Source: Pseudomonadota bacterium (lineage in GTDB: Bacteria > Desulfobacterota > Desulfobulbia > Desulfobulbales > Desulfocapsaceae). From it: a DNA stretch of 64,000 bases. Position 1 is the first letter of the stretch; each line of letters starts with the position of its first letter. Made by a program: the position numbers and the translations under genes. The stretch lies in contig JAEYNP010000039.1 in the NCBI GenBank assembly GCA_023412495.1, forward strand, positions 1 through 64,000, given 5' to 3'. Below, in pieces: positions 45,645 through 53,724 of this stretch. The notes below the pieces were generated by a model. That model saw only the letters and a program-made list of their open reading frames with translations. It was not told the DNA's origin and ran no database searches.

Positions 45645-46550
45645 TCACTCCCCGCTCTTTTTCTCCCGTTTCTTGTCAGGGACCTCTTTCTTCACCGGCA
45701 GGAAATTCTTCCAATCCTTTTTGGCGAGGACCACTTCCTCGCCGACGCTGTTCTCGACGACAATAGTTTCCTGCAGGGGTATCTGTCGTTTGACAAGATA
45801 CTCCTCGTTGCCGATCCGAATCCTCTTGCCCGTCTTCGGCATGTTCTTGCGCTGTCTCCGGTAGGTCTCGTATTCGTAGGTGAGACAGCAGAGCAGACGG
45901 TTGCATACCCCGGAAATCTTGGTGGGATTGAGGGGCAGATCCTGCTCCTTGGCCATCTTGATCGACACCGAATCGAAGTTCTTGATAAAGGACGAGCAAC
46001 ACAATTCCCGCCCGCAGGTACCGATCCCGCCGATCATTTTGGTCTCGTGCCTGACACCAACCTGGCGCATTTCCACCCGGGTCCGGAACTCCTGGACCAG
46101 ATCCTTGACCAGCCCCCGAAAATCGACTCGGCTGTCGGCGGTGAAATAGAAGATCATCTTACTGCCGTTGAAAAAGCGCTCGACCCGGACCAGATTCATG
46201 CTGAGTTGGTGGGTCTCGATCAGTGTATTGCATACCTTGAAGGCATGGGCCTCGCTCTCGGCCAGTCCCCGGTATTTATCCAGCTCCTCGCCGGTGGCCG
46301 AGCGAACAATGGAGAAGCTTGCCTGGCGGTTCTGCCCCGGGCAGCCGCACATCGCTGAATATCTGGCGATCTGGCCCGGCTCGAGACCGTGGTCCGTCTC
46401 CACCATGACCGTGGTTCCGGGCAAAAGACCCGGAATCGTTGCGACTGCAGTCGACTGCTGGCCACCGTCCCGGAACTGGATCCGGTAAAAGAAGACCTCT
46501 TCGTGGCCCGACGGTTCGTCGACAGTTTCTTCGTATACAGTTTCCGACAT
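45645..46550 (-). CDS. ricT: PSP1/RicT domain protein
   Basis: A 301-residue PSP1-domain protein. The diagnostic cysteines are in GIGTCGRELCCSSF and GVCNRLLCCLTYEYETY, as in Bacillus RicT (YaaT), where with RicA and RicF it carries [4Fe-4S] clusters and affects RNase Y processing. The partner genes are not present here. It sits upstream of metG and downstream of holB, an arrangement commonly seen (holB-ricT-metG). Confidence 0.88.
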   Translation of the reverse strand: MSETVYEETVDEPSGHEEVFFYRIQFRDGGQQSTAVATIPGLLPGTTVMVETDHGLEPGQIARYSAMCGCPGQNRQASFSIVRSATGEELDKYRGLAESEAHAFKVCNTLIETHQLSMNLVRVERFFNGSKMIFYFTADSRVDFRGLVKDLVQEFRTRVEMRQVGVRHETKMIGGIGTCGRELCCSSFIKNFDSVSIKMAKEQDLPLNPTKISGVCNRLLCCLTYEYETYRRQRKNMPKTGKRIRIGNEEYLVKRQIPLQETIVVENSVGEEVVLAKKDWKNFLPVKKEVPDKKREKKSGE

Positions 46551-46657
46551 CTAATGTATGTATCCTTTCCCGGAAAGCCGATGCAAAAACACTATCCTTT
46601 TCAGGAAACAGCCTTCGGGTTGAAGCAAATGGAAAATTCCTGTTCTTTGTAACCACG

Positions 46658-46806
46658 CTAGGAGTCTGTCTGATTATAGCAATTTTTTCTCAGATCGAGG
46701 CAAACTCGAAAAAATTACCGGAGGCATATACTCAATATTCCGAGGATAATTTTTTCGAGTTTAACGAAGATATGGGGAAAAAGGGCATAATCCGACAGAC
46801 TCCTAG
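46658..46806. mobile_element. 149-bp MITE-like palindromic element
   Basis: Terminal inverted repeats of 20 bases with one mismatch (46658-46677 and 46787-46806) start and end with CTAG. A second perfect 16-base inverted repeat lies inside (46702-46717 and 46747-46762). It has no coding content and fills most of the gap between holB and ricT. It resembles non-autonomous transposon derivatives; no target duplication is obvious. Confidence 0.7.
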
Positions 46807-46817
46807 AGCGGGTTAAG

Positions 46818-47795
46818 TCACTGCAGGTTGAACAACAGCACCTCACAGAGCAGGTTCTTGTTGCAGTTGCGGGCAAGTTCCTTCTCGGCCCGGCCGATCG
46901 CCTGCAATTTAGCAAAGAGTTGCGAGGAATTCCAGCTTTTCCGTCTGTTTTCGGGCATCGAGCCCACGGGGACGCCACCATCATCGGCAAGGAGCAGGTC
47001 CCGCACCCAGATCTTCAACAGCCCGAAGAAAGACGGCAGGTCATCTTTGAGGCCGGCCACGGCCTCCGCCAGCCGCAGGATGACACCCACATCGCGATCC
47101 GGATCGACGGAGGAGTCGCTCAGAACCCTCACCACATCATGCCATAGCGCCACCATCTCGGTATTCTGGAGGAGCAGCGCCCGGCCCGGGCTCCCTTCGG
47201 AGAGCCGGGCAAGGAGCGGAGCCGTGTCCGGAGCCAATCCGTGGGCGATGAGGATGGCCGTGGTGTCGGCAAGCGACAGGCCGGCAAAGGGCACAACCTG
47301 GCACCTGGAGACGAGGGTGGAAAGCACCTCCTTCGACGACTCGGCGGTGAGAATCAGCAGATTGTTGTCGGGCGGTTCCTCGAGCGTCTTCAGAAGACTG
47401 TTCGCCGCCTCGCGCCGCATGGTGTGGACATCCTCCAGCACCACCACCCGGATCTCCGATTCGTAGGGCGGATAGGTAAGTTCCTGGCCGAGCTGCCGGA
47501 TCCTGTCTATCTTGATCACCCCCTTTTCAGGGCTTATCACCAGAAAGTCGGGGTGATTCAGCGACCGGAACTTTCGGCACGAAGAACAGAGACCGCAGGC
47601 CTCCGCGCCCTGCCTGTCCCGGCAGTTGAGAGCCGCCGCCAGGCCCTTGGCGAAGAGCTTCTTGCCGACTCCCTCCGGCCCGCGAAAGAGATAGGCGTGG
47701 GGGATACGGCCGGCGATCAGCGAGCGGTTGAGCATCCGCTTGGCCTTGTCATGGCCGTACAACCGGGATAGCGAAAGGGAAGGATGTTCTCTCAC
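46818..47795 (-). CDS. holB: DNA polymerase III delta' subunit
   Basis: A 325-residue clamp-loader subunit. The AAA+ Walker A region is RGPEGVGKKLFAKGLA. The zinc site CGLCSSCRKF is intact. VVLEDVHTMRREAANSLLKTLEEPP is the Walker B/sensor region with the SRC-like VSRCQVV. The start is GTG at 47795 after AGGAGTCGGTTTC. It loads the beta clamp with gamma/tau and delta. It lies downstream of yhaM by 21 bases; the usual tmk neighbour is absent. Confidence 0.92.
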   Translation of the reverse strand: MREHPSLSLSRLYGHDKAKRMLNRSLIAGRIPHAYLFRGPEGVGKKLFAKGLAAALNCRDRQGAEACGLCSSCRKFRSLNHPDFLVISPEKGVIKIDRIRQLGQELTYPPYESEIRVVVLEDVHTMRREAANSLLKTLEEPPDNNLLILTAESSKEVLSTLVSRCQVVPFAGLSLADTTAILIAHGLAPDTAPLLARLSEGSPGRALLLQNTEMVALWHDVVRVLSDSSVDPDRDVGVILRLAEAVAGLKDDLPSFFGLLKIWVRDLLLADDGGVPVGSMPENRRKSWNSSQLFAKLQAIGRAEKELARNCNKNLLCEVLLFNLQ

Positions 47796-47816
47796 GAAAC
47801 CGACTCCTGACTCTTC

Positions 47817-48839
47817 TCAAAAAAGGGACGGCTGGCGGCTGCAGGCTTCCTGCCGCGGTTCTTCCGGCTCGGCATCCTTTTTGGCGAAGCCGCCGAGGTA
47901 GAGGTACCGTTCCAGGGCCCGCTGATATTCGGTCCAGGACATCTCCGCCCCATCCATTTTCCGGCGGAGCTGTTCGGTGATGTTCATCTTGGCGTCCAAG
48001 TCGTCGAGGAAGCTGAGAATGAACGCCTCCACCGTCATCGGCACCGCGGGAGAACCGAATTCCTGCCGGCCGTGATGACTGAGAATGAGGTGCTGCAGCT
48101 GGGAGAGCGTAGCCTCCGGAAACCCGGCGATTCTGCCCGCCGCCTCACCCACCATCTCGCTGCCGATCACCAGATGCCCTTTGAGCCTGCCTTGGACGGT
48201 ATATTCCACCACCCCGCCATCCATGGTCAACTCGACCAGCTTGCCGATATCGTGGAGCAGCGCCCCGGCGATGAGCAGAGACCGGTCGACGCCCTGGTAA
48301 TGCGTGCTCAGGAAATCGGCGATCCTCGCCACCGACAGGGAATGCTCGAGCAGGCCGCCCACATAGGCATGATGGATGCCCTTGGCGGCCGGAGCCTCCT
48401 GGAACCTTACCCACCAGTCGCTCTTCTTGAAGAAATGGGTCAAGAGCTTTTTCAGGCAGGGCTCGCCAATACTCCGGATCAGCTCGTGCAGTTCGGTCGC
48501 CATCTCTTCCCGGCTGCGCGTCGAGGCGGGAACGAAGTGCTGGAGGTCGACCTCTTCCGGCCCGGCCTTCTTGACCCCATCGAACTTCAGCTGCAGCTTC
48601 TCCCGGTAGGACTGCACCACGCCGGTGAGCCGCACCACCTCACCGACCGTGCATATCGCCTGCAAGGTCTCGACATTATCCCAGATCGGCCCGGAAAGCT
48701 CGCCGCTCTTGTCCATCACCGTCACCACAAGGTACGGCTTCCCGGCCCGAGTTTCCCCTAATTTGGCTGTCTTCACCAGGAACAGGTCGTCAACGCGATC
48801 TCCTTCCTTCAAATCCGCCACAAAACAATTCTTGCTCAT
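47817..48839 (-). CDS. YhaM-type 3'-5' exoribonuclease, HD domain
   Basis: A 340-residue protein built as YhaM: an N-terminal OB-fold (about 1-95, PYLVVTVMDKSGELSGPIWD) and an HD phosphohydrolase domain (about 145-290) with HHAYVGGLLEHSLSVARIA and LLIAGALLHDIGKL. YhaM of Bacillus degrades RNA and single-stranded DNA. ATG 48839 (MSKNCFVADL) is preferred over the upstream 48914 because the family starts there. The C-terminus carries a charged tail. Confidence 0.9.
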   Translation of the reverse strand: MSKNCFVADLKEGDRVDDLFLVKTAKLGETRAGKPYLVVTVMDKSGELSGPIWDNVETLQAICTVGEVVRLTGVVQSYREKLQLKFDGVKKAGPEEVDLQHFVPASTRSREEMATELHELIRSIGEPCLKKLLTHFFKKSDWWVRFQEAPAAKGIHHAYVGGLLEHSLSVARIADFLSTHYQGVDRSLLIAGALLHDIGKLVELTMDGGVVEYTVQGRLKGHLVIGSEMVGEAAGRIAGFPEATLSQLQHLILSHHGRQEFGSPAVPMTVEAFILSFLDDLDAKMNITEQLRRKMDGAEMSWTEYQRALERYLYLGGFAKKDAEPEEPRQEACSRQPSLF

Positions 48840-49140
48840 TTTTGATCCCGTTTTCGCCCGGATTGACTCCCGCTTCTCGGCGCCATGGCTTTCCCGCCTT
48901 CCCGCCTGACGCACCCGTACAAGCTAACGTTACACAAGGAACCGTGAAATTACATCCATTAATTCCTGATAAAACCGGCGCAAGCCACCCCGCCACCGGT
49001 GCCGGTCGGCCCCCGCCCGCGATTTTTCCCGCTTGATGTATTGCTGAAACGGTGGAATAATACCGGGTTTCGCCGATACCACGTTTTCTTTCCATTTGTG
49101 AGACATCAAATTAAGCAGCCGCAGGACAGGAGTAAAGAGA
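48840..49140. other. 301-base divergent region, no gene seen
   Basis: Between yhaM and the ACT-domain gene I see no convincing gene or paired promoter boxes. A GC-rich CACCGGTGCCGGT stretch near 48993-49008 is the only marked feature. Confidence 0.4.
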
Positions 49141-49695
49141 ATGACAAAACAGATGATCATTTCGGTCATGTCGAAAGACCGTCCCGGAATCATTGCAGAT
49201 ATCACAGGAGCCATCTACCGGCTGGGCGGCGATGTCGCCGATCTCAATCAGACCGTGCTCTGCGGCTATCTGACAATGATCCTGAGCGTCTCCTTCGAGC
49301 CGGAGGTGACCAGGGAGGATGTCCTGGCGGCCATCTCCCACATAAAAACCGAGTGCAAGTTCGAGGTGTCGATCAAGGAGGTCGCCCATGACCCCGAGGT
49401 CTGCGACCACCCGGCGGAGACCTATATCCTCACCGTCCAGGGGCCGAACAAGGCCGGCATCGTCCACGGCATCAGCCAGTTCTGCTTCGATCACAACATC
49501 AATATCCTCGACCTGGCGACCACGCTGAAAAACGATCAGTACACCATGGCCCTGCAGCTCGATCTGACCCGGTCCACCTCCTCGGTGGAGACCCTCCAGA
49601 AAGAGCTGGAGGAGTATTCGCGGCAAAGCAATCTGACGGTGATGATCCAGCACAACGATATCTTCCAGGTGACCAACGAAGTTTCCCTGCACTGA
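49141..49695 (+). CDS. ACT domain protein (GcvR-like)
   Basis: A 184-residue protein made of two ACT domains. The first begins IISVMSKDRPGIIADITGAI, the second ILTVQGPNKAGIVHGISQF. This layout matches glycine cleavage regulator GcvR and related amino acid sensors. It precedes a UPF0210/DUF711 gene by 60 bases, a pairing found in many bacteria. The start has a good AGGAG box. Confidence 0.92.
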   Translation: MTKQMIISVMSKDRPGIIADITGAIYRLGGDVADLNQTVLCGYLTMILSVSFEPEVTREDVLAAISHIKTECKFEVSIKEVAHDPEVCDHPAETYILTVQGPNKAGIVHGISQFCFDHNINILDLATTLKNDQYTMALQLDLTRSTSSVETLQKELEEYSRQSNLTVMIQHNDIFQVTNEVSLH

Positions 49696-49755
49696 CAGCA
49701 TCCGCTATTCGATTCGATTTACATTATCCCGGGATACCGGGACAGGAGTTCATAC

Positions 49756-51138
49756 ATGTTACGCTCAGACCAGATCCTTGCCACGGTGGAGATGATCCAG
49801 AAGGAGAATCTCGATGTCCGGACGGTGACCATGGGAATCAACCTCCTCGACTGCCGGGGCGGCGACATCGACGATACCTGCGACCGGATCAAGAAGAAGA
49901 TCATCAGTTATGCCGGCAACTTCGTCGCCACCTGCAACGCCATGAGCAGGAAGTACGGCATCCCGGTGGTCAACAAGCGCATTGCCGTGACTCCCATCGC
50001 CTTGGTCGGCGCCGGTTTCGAGAAGAAGGATTTCATTCGGCTTGCCGTGACTCTCGATGAGGCTGCCAGCGCCGTCGGCGTCGACATCCTCGGCGGCTTC
50101 TCCGCCCAGGTGGAGAAGGGCATGACCGCCACCGACCGGGAATACATCGCCGCCATACCCGAGGCCCTGGCCGCCACTGAAAAAGTCTGCGCCTCGATCA
50201 ACATCGCCAGCACGCAGAAAGGCATCAACATGGACGCCGTGGCCATGATGGGCCACACCATTAAGGAGCTTGCCGAGAAGACCGCCCACCAGGACGGCTT
50301 CGGCGCCGCCAAGTTCGTGGTCTTCTGCAACCAGCCCGGCGACAATCCCTTCATGGCCGGGGCAATCCACGGGGTAGAGGAAGCGGAAGCGGTGCTGAAT
50401 GTCGGGGTCAGCGGACCCGGCGTCGTCGCCCGGGCCCTCGAGCGGCTCATCCACCACCATCCGGCGCCGGGGACCCTGCAGTTCGATGAACTGGCCGAGG
50501 AGATCAAGCAGACAACCTTCCGGGTCACCCGCTGCGGCGAGTTGATCGGCCGGGCGGTGTCCACGTCGCTCGGCATCGAGTTCGGCGTGGTGGATCTTTC
50601 CCTTGCCCCCACACCCACCGTCGGCGACAGCGTGGGCGAGATCTTCAAGATCCTCGGTGTGGACGCCATAGGTGCACCGGGTTCCACCGCCATCCTGGCC
50701 ATGCTGAACGATGCGGTGAAAAAGGGTGGAATTTTCGCCAGCAAGACCGTGGGGGGCCTGAGCGGCGCCTTCATTCCGGTGATGGAGGATGCGATGCTCG
50801 CGGAAGCCGTGGGCGAGGGATCCCTGTGCCTCGAGAAACTCGAGGCGATGACCTGCGTCTGCTCGGTGGGTCTGGACATGGTGGCAATCCCCGGTTCGGT
50901 GGATGCCGACACCATCAGCGCCATCATCGCCGACGAGATGGCCCTCGGGGTGATCAACTGCAAGACCACCGCCGCACGAATCATCCCGGTGCCCGGCAAG
51001 GAGGCCGGCGAACAGGTCAACTTCGGCGGCCTCTTCGGGGCGAGCCCGATCATGGCCCTCAAGAACGTCGGCAAATCGAGCCGCTTTATCGCCTGGGGCG
51101 GACGGATGCCCGCCCCGATCCACAGCTTCAAGAACTGA
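49756..51138 (+). CDS. UPF0210 (DUF711) family protein
   Basis: A 460-residue PFL-like protein of the UPF0210 family. The N-terminal region VRTVTMGINLLDCRGGDI and GGLSGAFIPVMEDAMLAEAV are characteristic, with SRFIAWGGRMPAPIHSFKN at the C-terminus. The fold is related to pyruvate formate-lyase barrels but there is no glycyl-radical motif. The role is unknown; the constant ACT-domain neighbour suggests regulation by an amino acid. A 96-bp inverted-repeat element starts 12 bases after its stop. Confidence 0.94.
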   Translation: MLRSDQILATVEMIQKENLDVRTVTMGINLLDCRGGDIDDTCDRIKKKIISYAGNFVATCNAMSRKYGIPVVNKRIAVTPIALVGAGFEKKDFIRLAVTLDEAASAVGVDILGGFSAQVEKGMTATDREYIAAIPEALAATEKVCASINIASTQKGINMDAVAMMGHTIKELAEKTAHQDGFGAAKFVVFCNQPGDNPFMAGAIHGVEEAEAVLNVGVSGPGVVARALERLIHHHPAPGTLQFDELAEEIKQTTFRVTRCGELIGRAVSTSLGIEFGVVDLSLAPTPTVGDSVGEIFKILGVDAIGAPGSTAILAMLNDAVKKGGIFASKTVGGLSGAFIPVMEDAMLAEAVGEGSLCLEKLEAMTCVCSVGLDMVAIPGSVDADTISAIIADEMALGVINCKTTAARIIPVPGKEAGEQVNFGGLFGASPIMALKNVGKSSRFIAWGGRMPAPIHSFKN

Positions 51139-51149
51139 TTCAAAGCAGG

Positions 51150-51245
51150 GAGGGGTCAAATCTTTAACCTTGACATTTTCTTACAATCATTGATTTCCGA
51201 GTAAACTTTTAAGAAAAAATGTCAAGGTTAAAGATTTGACCCCTC
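51150..51245. mobile_element. 96-bp element with perfect 30-bp inverted arms
   Basis: Bases 51150-51179 and 51216-51245 are exact inverse copies over 30 bases, starting GAGGGGTCAAATC and containing CCTTGACATTTT. The 36-base loop is AT-rich. This resembles REP-type or IS200-linked palindromes, and probably also acts as a terminator for the convergent genes either side. Confidence 0.75.
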
Positions 51246-51260
51246 GATATTAGACCCCTC

Positions 51261-52256
51261 TTAAACGACCGGCCTGACCCGCAGGGCGTTGCGCCCGAAT
51301 TCCTTGGCCTCGTAGAGGGCTTTATCGGCGTAGTCGAGGAGTGCCGTGGCCCGCTCGCCAAGGGACGGGACCATGGTGGTGGCGCCGATGCTCACCGTCA
51401 CCCGGTCGGCAACCGGTGAGGCCGGGTGTGGGATATTCAACTCGGCGACATTCTTCATCATCCGTCTGGCCACCGCAATCGCGCCGTCGAGATCGGTGTT
51501 GGGCAGTATGGCCGTGAACTCTTCGCCGCCGTAGCGGGCGACTATGTCGACCGGCCGGAGCAGGGCCTCATAGAGGCTTTGAGCCACCTTGCGTAGGCAG
51601 TCGTCGCCCTCGAGATGGCCGTAATGGTCATTGTAGTTCTTGAAGTGATCTATATCGATAATCAAAAGCGAGAGCGGCGAGCCGGTCCGGATCGCCTGTT
51701 TCCACTCCTTGAGCAAATTGTCGTCGAAATAACGCCTGTTGAAGAGACCGGTGAGGCCGTCAAGCGATGAGAGCACCTCCAGCTTGACGTTCTTCTCCTC
51801 CAGTTCCTTGTGCAGGACCTCGAGTTCGAGAATCTTGGCGTCCAGCTCCCGGGTCTTTTCCTCCAACTGCTGGCGCTGCCGGTGCAGTTCCAGAAAAACG
51901 TTGACCTTGCTTCTCAGGATCTGGGCCTCGAGGGGCTTGAACAGATAATCCACCGCCCCGGAATCGTAACCCTTGAACATATGCTCCCGATCCATGCGGG
52001 CGGCAGTGACGAAGATAATCGGGATGGATTTCGAACGGGCGCTGCCCCGCATGAGCTCGGCCGTCTCATAGCCGTCCATGACCGGCATCTGAACATCCAT
52101 GAGGATGAGGGCGAACTCGTAATCAAAGATCTTGGCCAGGGCCTCGTTGCCGGATTCTGCCCGCACCAACTCCAGATCAGGCCGGTCGAGGAGGGTCTCC
52201 AGGGTCAATAAATTCTCTTTCCGATCATCCACTATGAGAATCGGTATCTTCTTCAT
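51261..52256 (-). CDS. response regulator with GGDEF domain (diguanylate cyclase)
   Basis: A 331-residue protein. The receiver domain (1-120) has phospho-acceptor Asp54 in ALILMDVQMPVMDGYETAEL. A coiled coil follows (about 125-160), then a GGDEF domain starting DGLTGLFNRRYFDDNL with an intact signature GGEEF and no altered active-site residues. It should make c-di-GMP when phosphorylated. It is the last gene of a block with a hybrid kinase, CheR and CheB, so one of those kinases probably feeds it. The 4-gene order is tight: its start is adjacent to the CheB stop. Confidence 0.93.
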   Translation of the reverse strand: MKKIPILIVDDRKENLLTLETLLDRPDLELVRAESGNEALAKIFDYEFALILMDVQMPVMDGYETAELMRGSARSKSIPIIFVTAARMDREHMFKGYDSGAVDYLFKPLEAQILRSKVNVFLELHRQRQQLEEKTRELDAKILELEVLHKELEEKNVKLEVLSSLDGLTGLFNRRYFDDNLLKEWKQAIRTGSPLSLLIIDIDHFKNYNDHYGHLEGDDCLRKVAQSLYEALLRPVDIVARYGGEEFTAILPNTDLDGAIAVARRMMKNVAELNIPHPASPVADRVTVSIGATTMVPSLGERATALLDYADKALYEAKEFGRNALRVRPVV

Positions 52257-52829
52257 CTATTGCCCCATCGCCAGCGAATTCAAGAACCTCCCGAGTCGCT
52301 CGAGAGGCACGACATAATCTACAGCAACAACTTCCATCGCCGCAAGAGGCATGACATTCACCTCGGCGGTTTCCGGCGCCTGAACGACTGCGAGGCCGCC
52401 GCACTCCTTGATCCGCGCTAGCCCCTCCGCCCCGTCGGAATTGGCCCCGGTCATGATAACGCCGATCAGTCCTTCCAAATATACCTCCGCCGCGCTGGAA
52501 AAGAGCACGTCGATCGACGGACGCGAGTAATTAACTCGATTTTCCAAGGACAAGGCAAGAGAATTATCGGCTTCCACCAGGAGATGGTAATCCGGCGGCG
52601 CGAGATAAACCACTCCCGCTTCTGCCGGCTCCTTGTCCTCCGCCATTTTCACCTTCACCGCGCAGAGGCGCTTAAGATGATCGACCAGATAGGTATCGGA
52701 TACCGGGCTGAGGTGCTGGACGATCAGGACCGGCAGCGGCAGGCTTGGCTGCAGCTTCGGCAGCACCGTCGACAGGGCCTTGAAGCCCCCGGCGGAAACG
52801 CCCATCACTATCGCCCTGTAACGCGACAT
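52257..52829 (-). CDS. CheB methylesterase domain protein
   Basis: A 190-residue protein containing only the CheB methylesterase fold; no receiver domain is attached. Ser12 (GVSAGGF), the His in IVQHLSP and the Asp in MTGANSDGAEGL are the expected catalytic residues. CheB without a receiver is found together with a CheR gene and large hybrid kinases in non-chemotaxis signalling clusters, which fits here. It is 51 bases after cheR and abuts the next start. Confidence 0.9.
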   Translation of the reverse strand: MSRYRAIVMGVSAGGFKALSTVLPKLQPSLPLPVLIVQHLSPVSDTYLVDHLKRLCAVKVKMAEDKEPAEAGVVYLAPPDYHLLVEADNSLALSLENRVNYSRPSIDVLFSSAAEVYLEGLIGVIMTGANSDGAEGLARIKECGGLAVVQAPETAEVNVMPLAAMEVVAVDYVVPLERLGRFLNSLAMGQ

Positions 52830-52880
52830 TTCGTGTACTCCTACTCAGTCCTCATCGCTCAGTACTCAGTCCTCTTTTTT

Positions 52881-53723
52881 TTATCCCCGCTTCTTCCGAT
52901 AGATTCTCTCCTTTTCTCCGACAATGTCAAATTTATCGGCGTAATCGGTGAATTTGAGGCTCTCCTTGGGGCCGAGACAGAGGAAGCCCCCGGGGCAGAG
53001 GCTGTCGTAGAACAGCTTCATCACCTTGTTCTGCAGTTCCTTGTTGAAATAGATAAGCACGTTGCGGCACAAGATGATGTTCATCTCGGCAAAAACCCCA
53101 TCGGTGGCGAGATTGTGGGCGGAAAAGAGGACCCTATCCCTGAGGGGAGGATTGATCTTCACACTCTGGTAATCAGCGGTGTAGTACTCGGCAAAGGAGG
53201 CCAGCCCCCCCGCTTTCTGGTAGTTTGCGGTGTATTCCTTGACCACCTCGATGGGGTAAATGGCCTGTCGCGCCTTATCCAGCACGAGATCGTTGAAGTC
53301 GGTAGCGTAGATCTGGATTCGTTTGGCACTCACCTCCTCCTCGTGGAGGAGGATGCACATGGAGTAAACCTCCTGGCCGGTGCTGCACCCGGCATGCCAT
53401 GACCTGATGAAGGGGTAGGTCTTGAGATGGGGGATGACGGCCTGGCGGATCTTGCAGTAGACGAAAGGGTCACGGAACATCTCGGTGACGTTGATCGACA
53501 GATCGAGCAGCAGCTGCTGGAGAAACTCCCCGTCGTAGAGAATTTTGTGCAGCATCTCCGCGTAGTTGGCCAGGCCGGCCGCCTGCCTCCGGTACTCCAG
53601 CCGCCGCTTCAGATGGGCCCCGGCGTATTCGCGGAAATCATGGCCGTATTTGAGGAAGAGTCCTTCCAGCAGGAGCTGGATCTCGATCCGCTCGTTTTCG
53701 AGCTGTTCGGCAATGACGGCCAT
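52881..53723 (-). CDS. CheR methyltransferase
   Basis: A 280-residue CheR protein-glutamate methyltransferase. The N-terminal domain contains LKRRLEYRRQAAGLANYAEM, and the SAM domain has IRSWHAGCSTGQEVYSMCIL and IILCRNVLIYFNKELQ. It modifies receptors or kinases. There are no chemotaxis cheA or mcp genes here; the adjacent giant kinase with a Cache-type sensor is the likely substrate or partner. The gap to the kinase gene is one base. Confidence 0.94.
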   Translation of the reverse strand: MAVIAEQLENERIEIQLLLEGLFLKYGHDFREYAGAHLKRRLEYRRQAAGLANYAEMLHKILYDGEFLQQLLLDLSINVTEMFRDPFVYCKIRQAVIPHLKTYPFIRSWHAGCSTGQEVYSMCILLHEEEVSAKRIQIYATDFNDLVLDKARQAIYPIEVVKEYTANYQKAGGLASFAEYYTADYQSVKINPPLRDRVLFSAHNLATDGVFAEMNIILCRNVLIYFNKELQNKVMKLFYDSLCPGGFLCLGPKESLKFTDYADKFDIVGEKERIYRKKRG

Positions 53724-53724
53724 C

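Noticed and set aside
49765..51159. A 464-codon minus-strand frame opposite the UPF0210 gene
   Set aside because: Antisense shadow of a conserved protein with a good start and partner gene.
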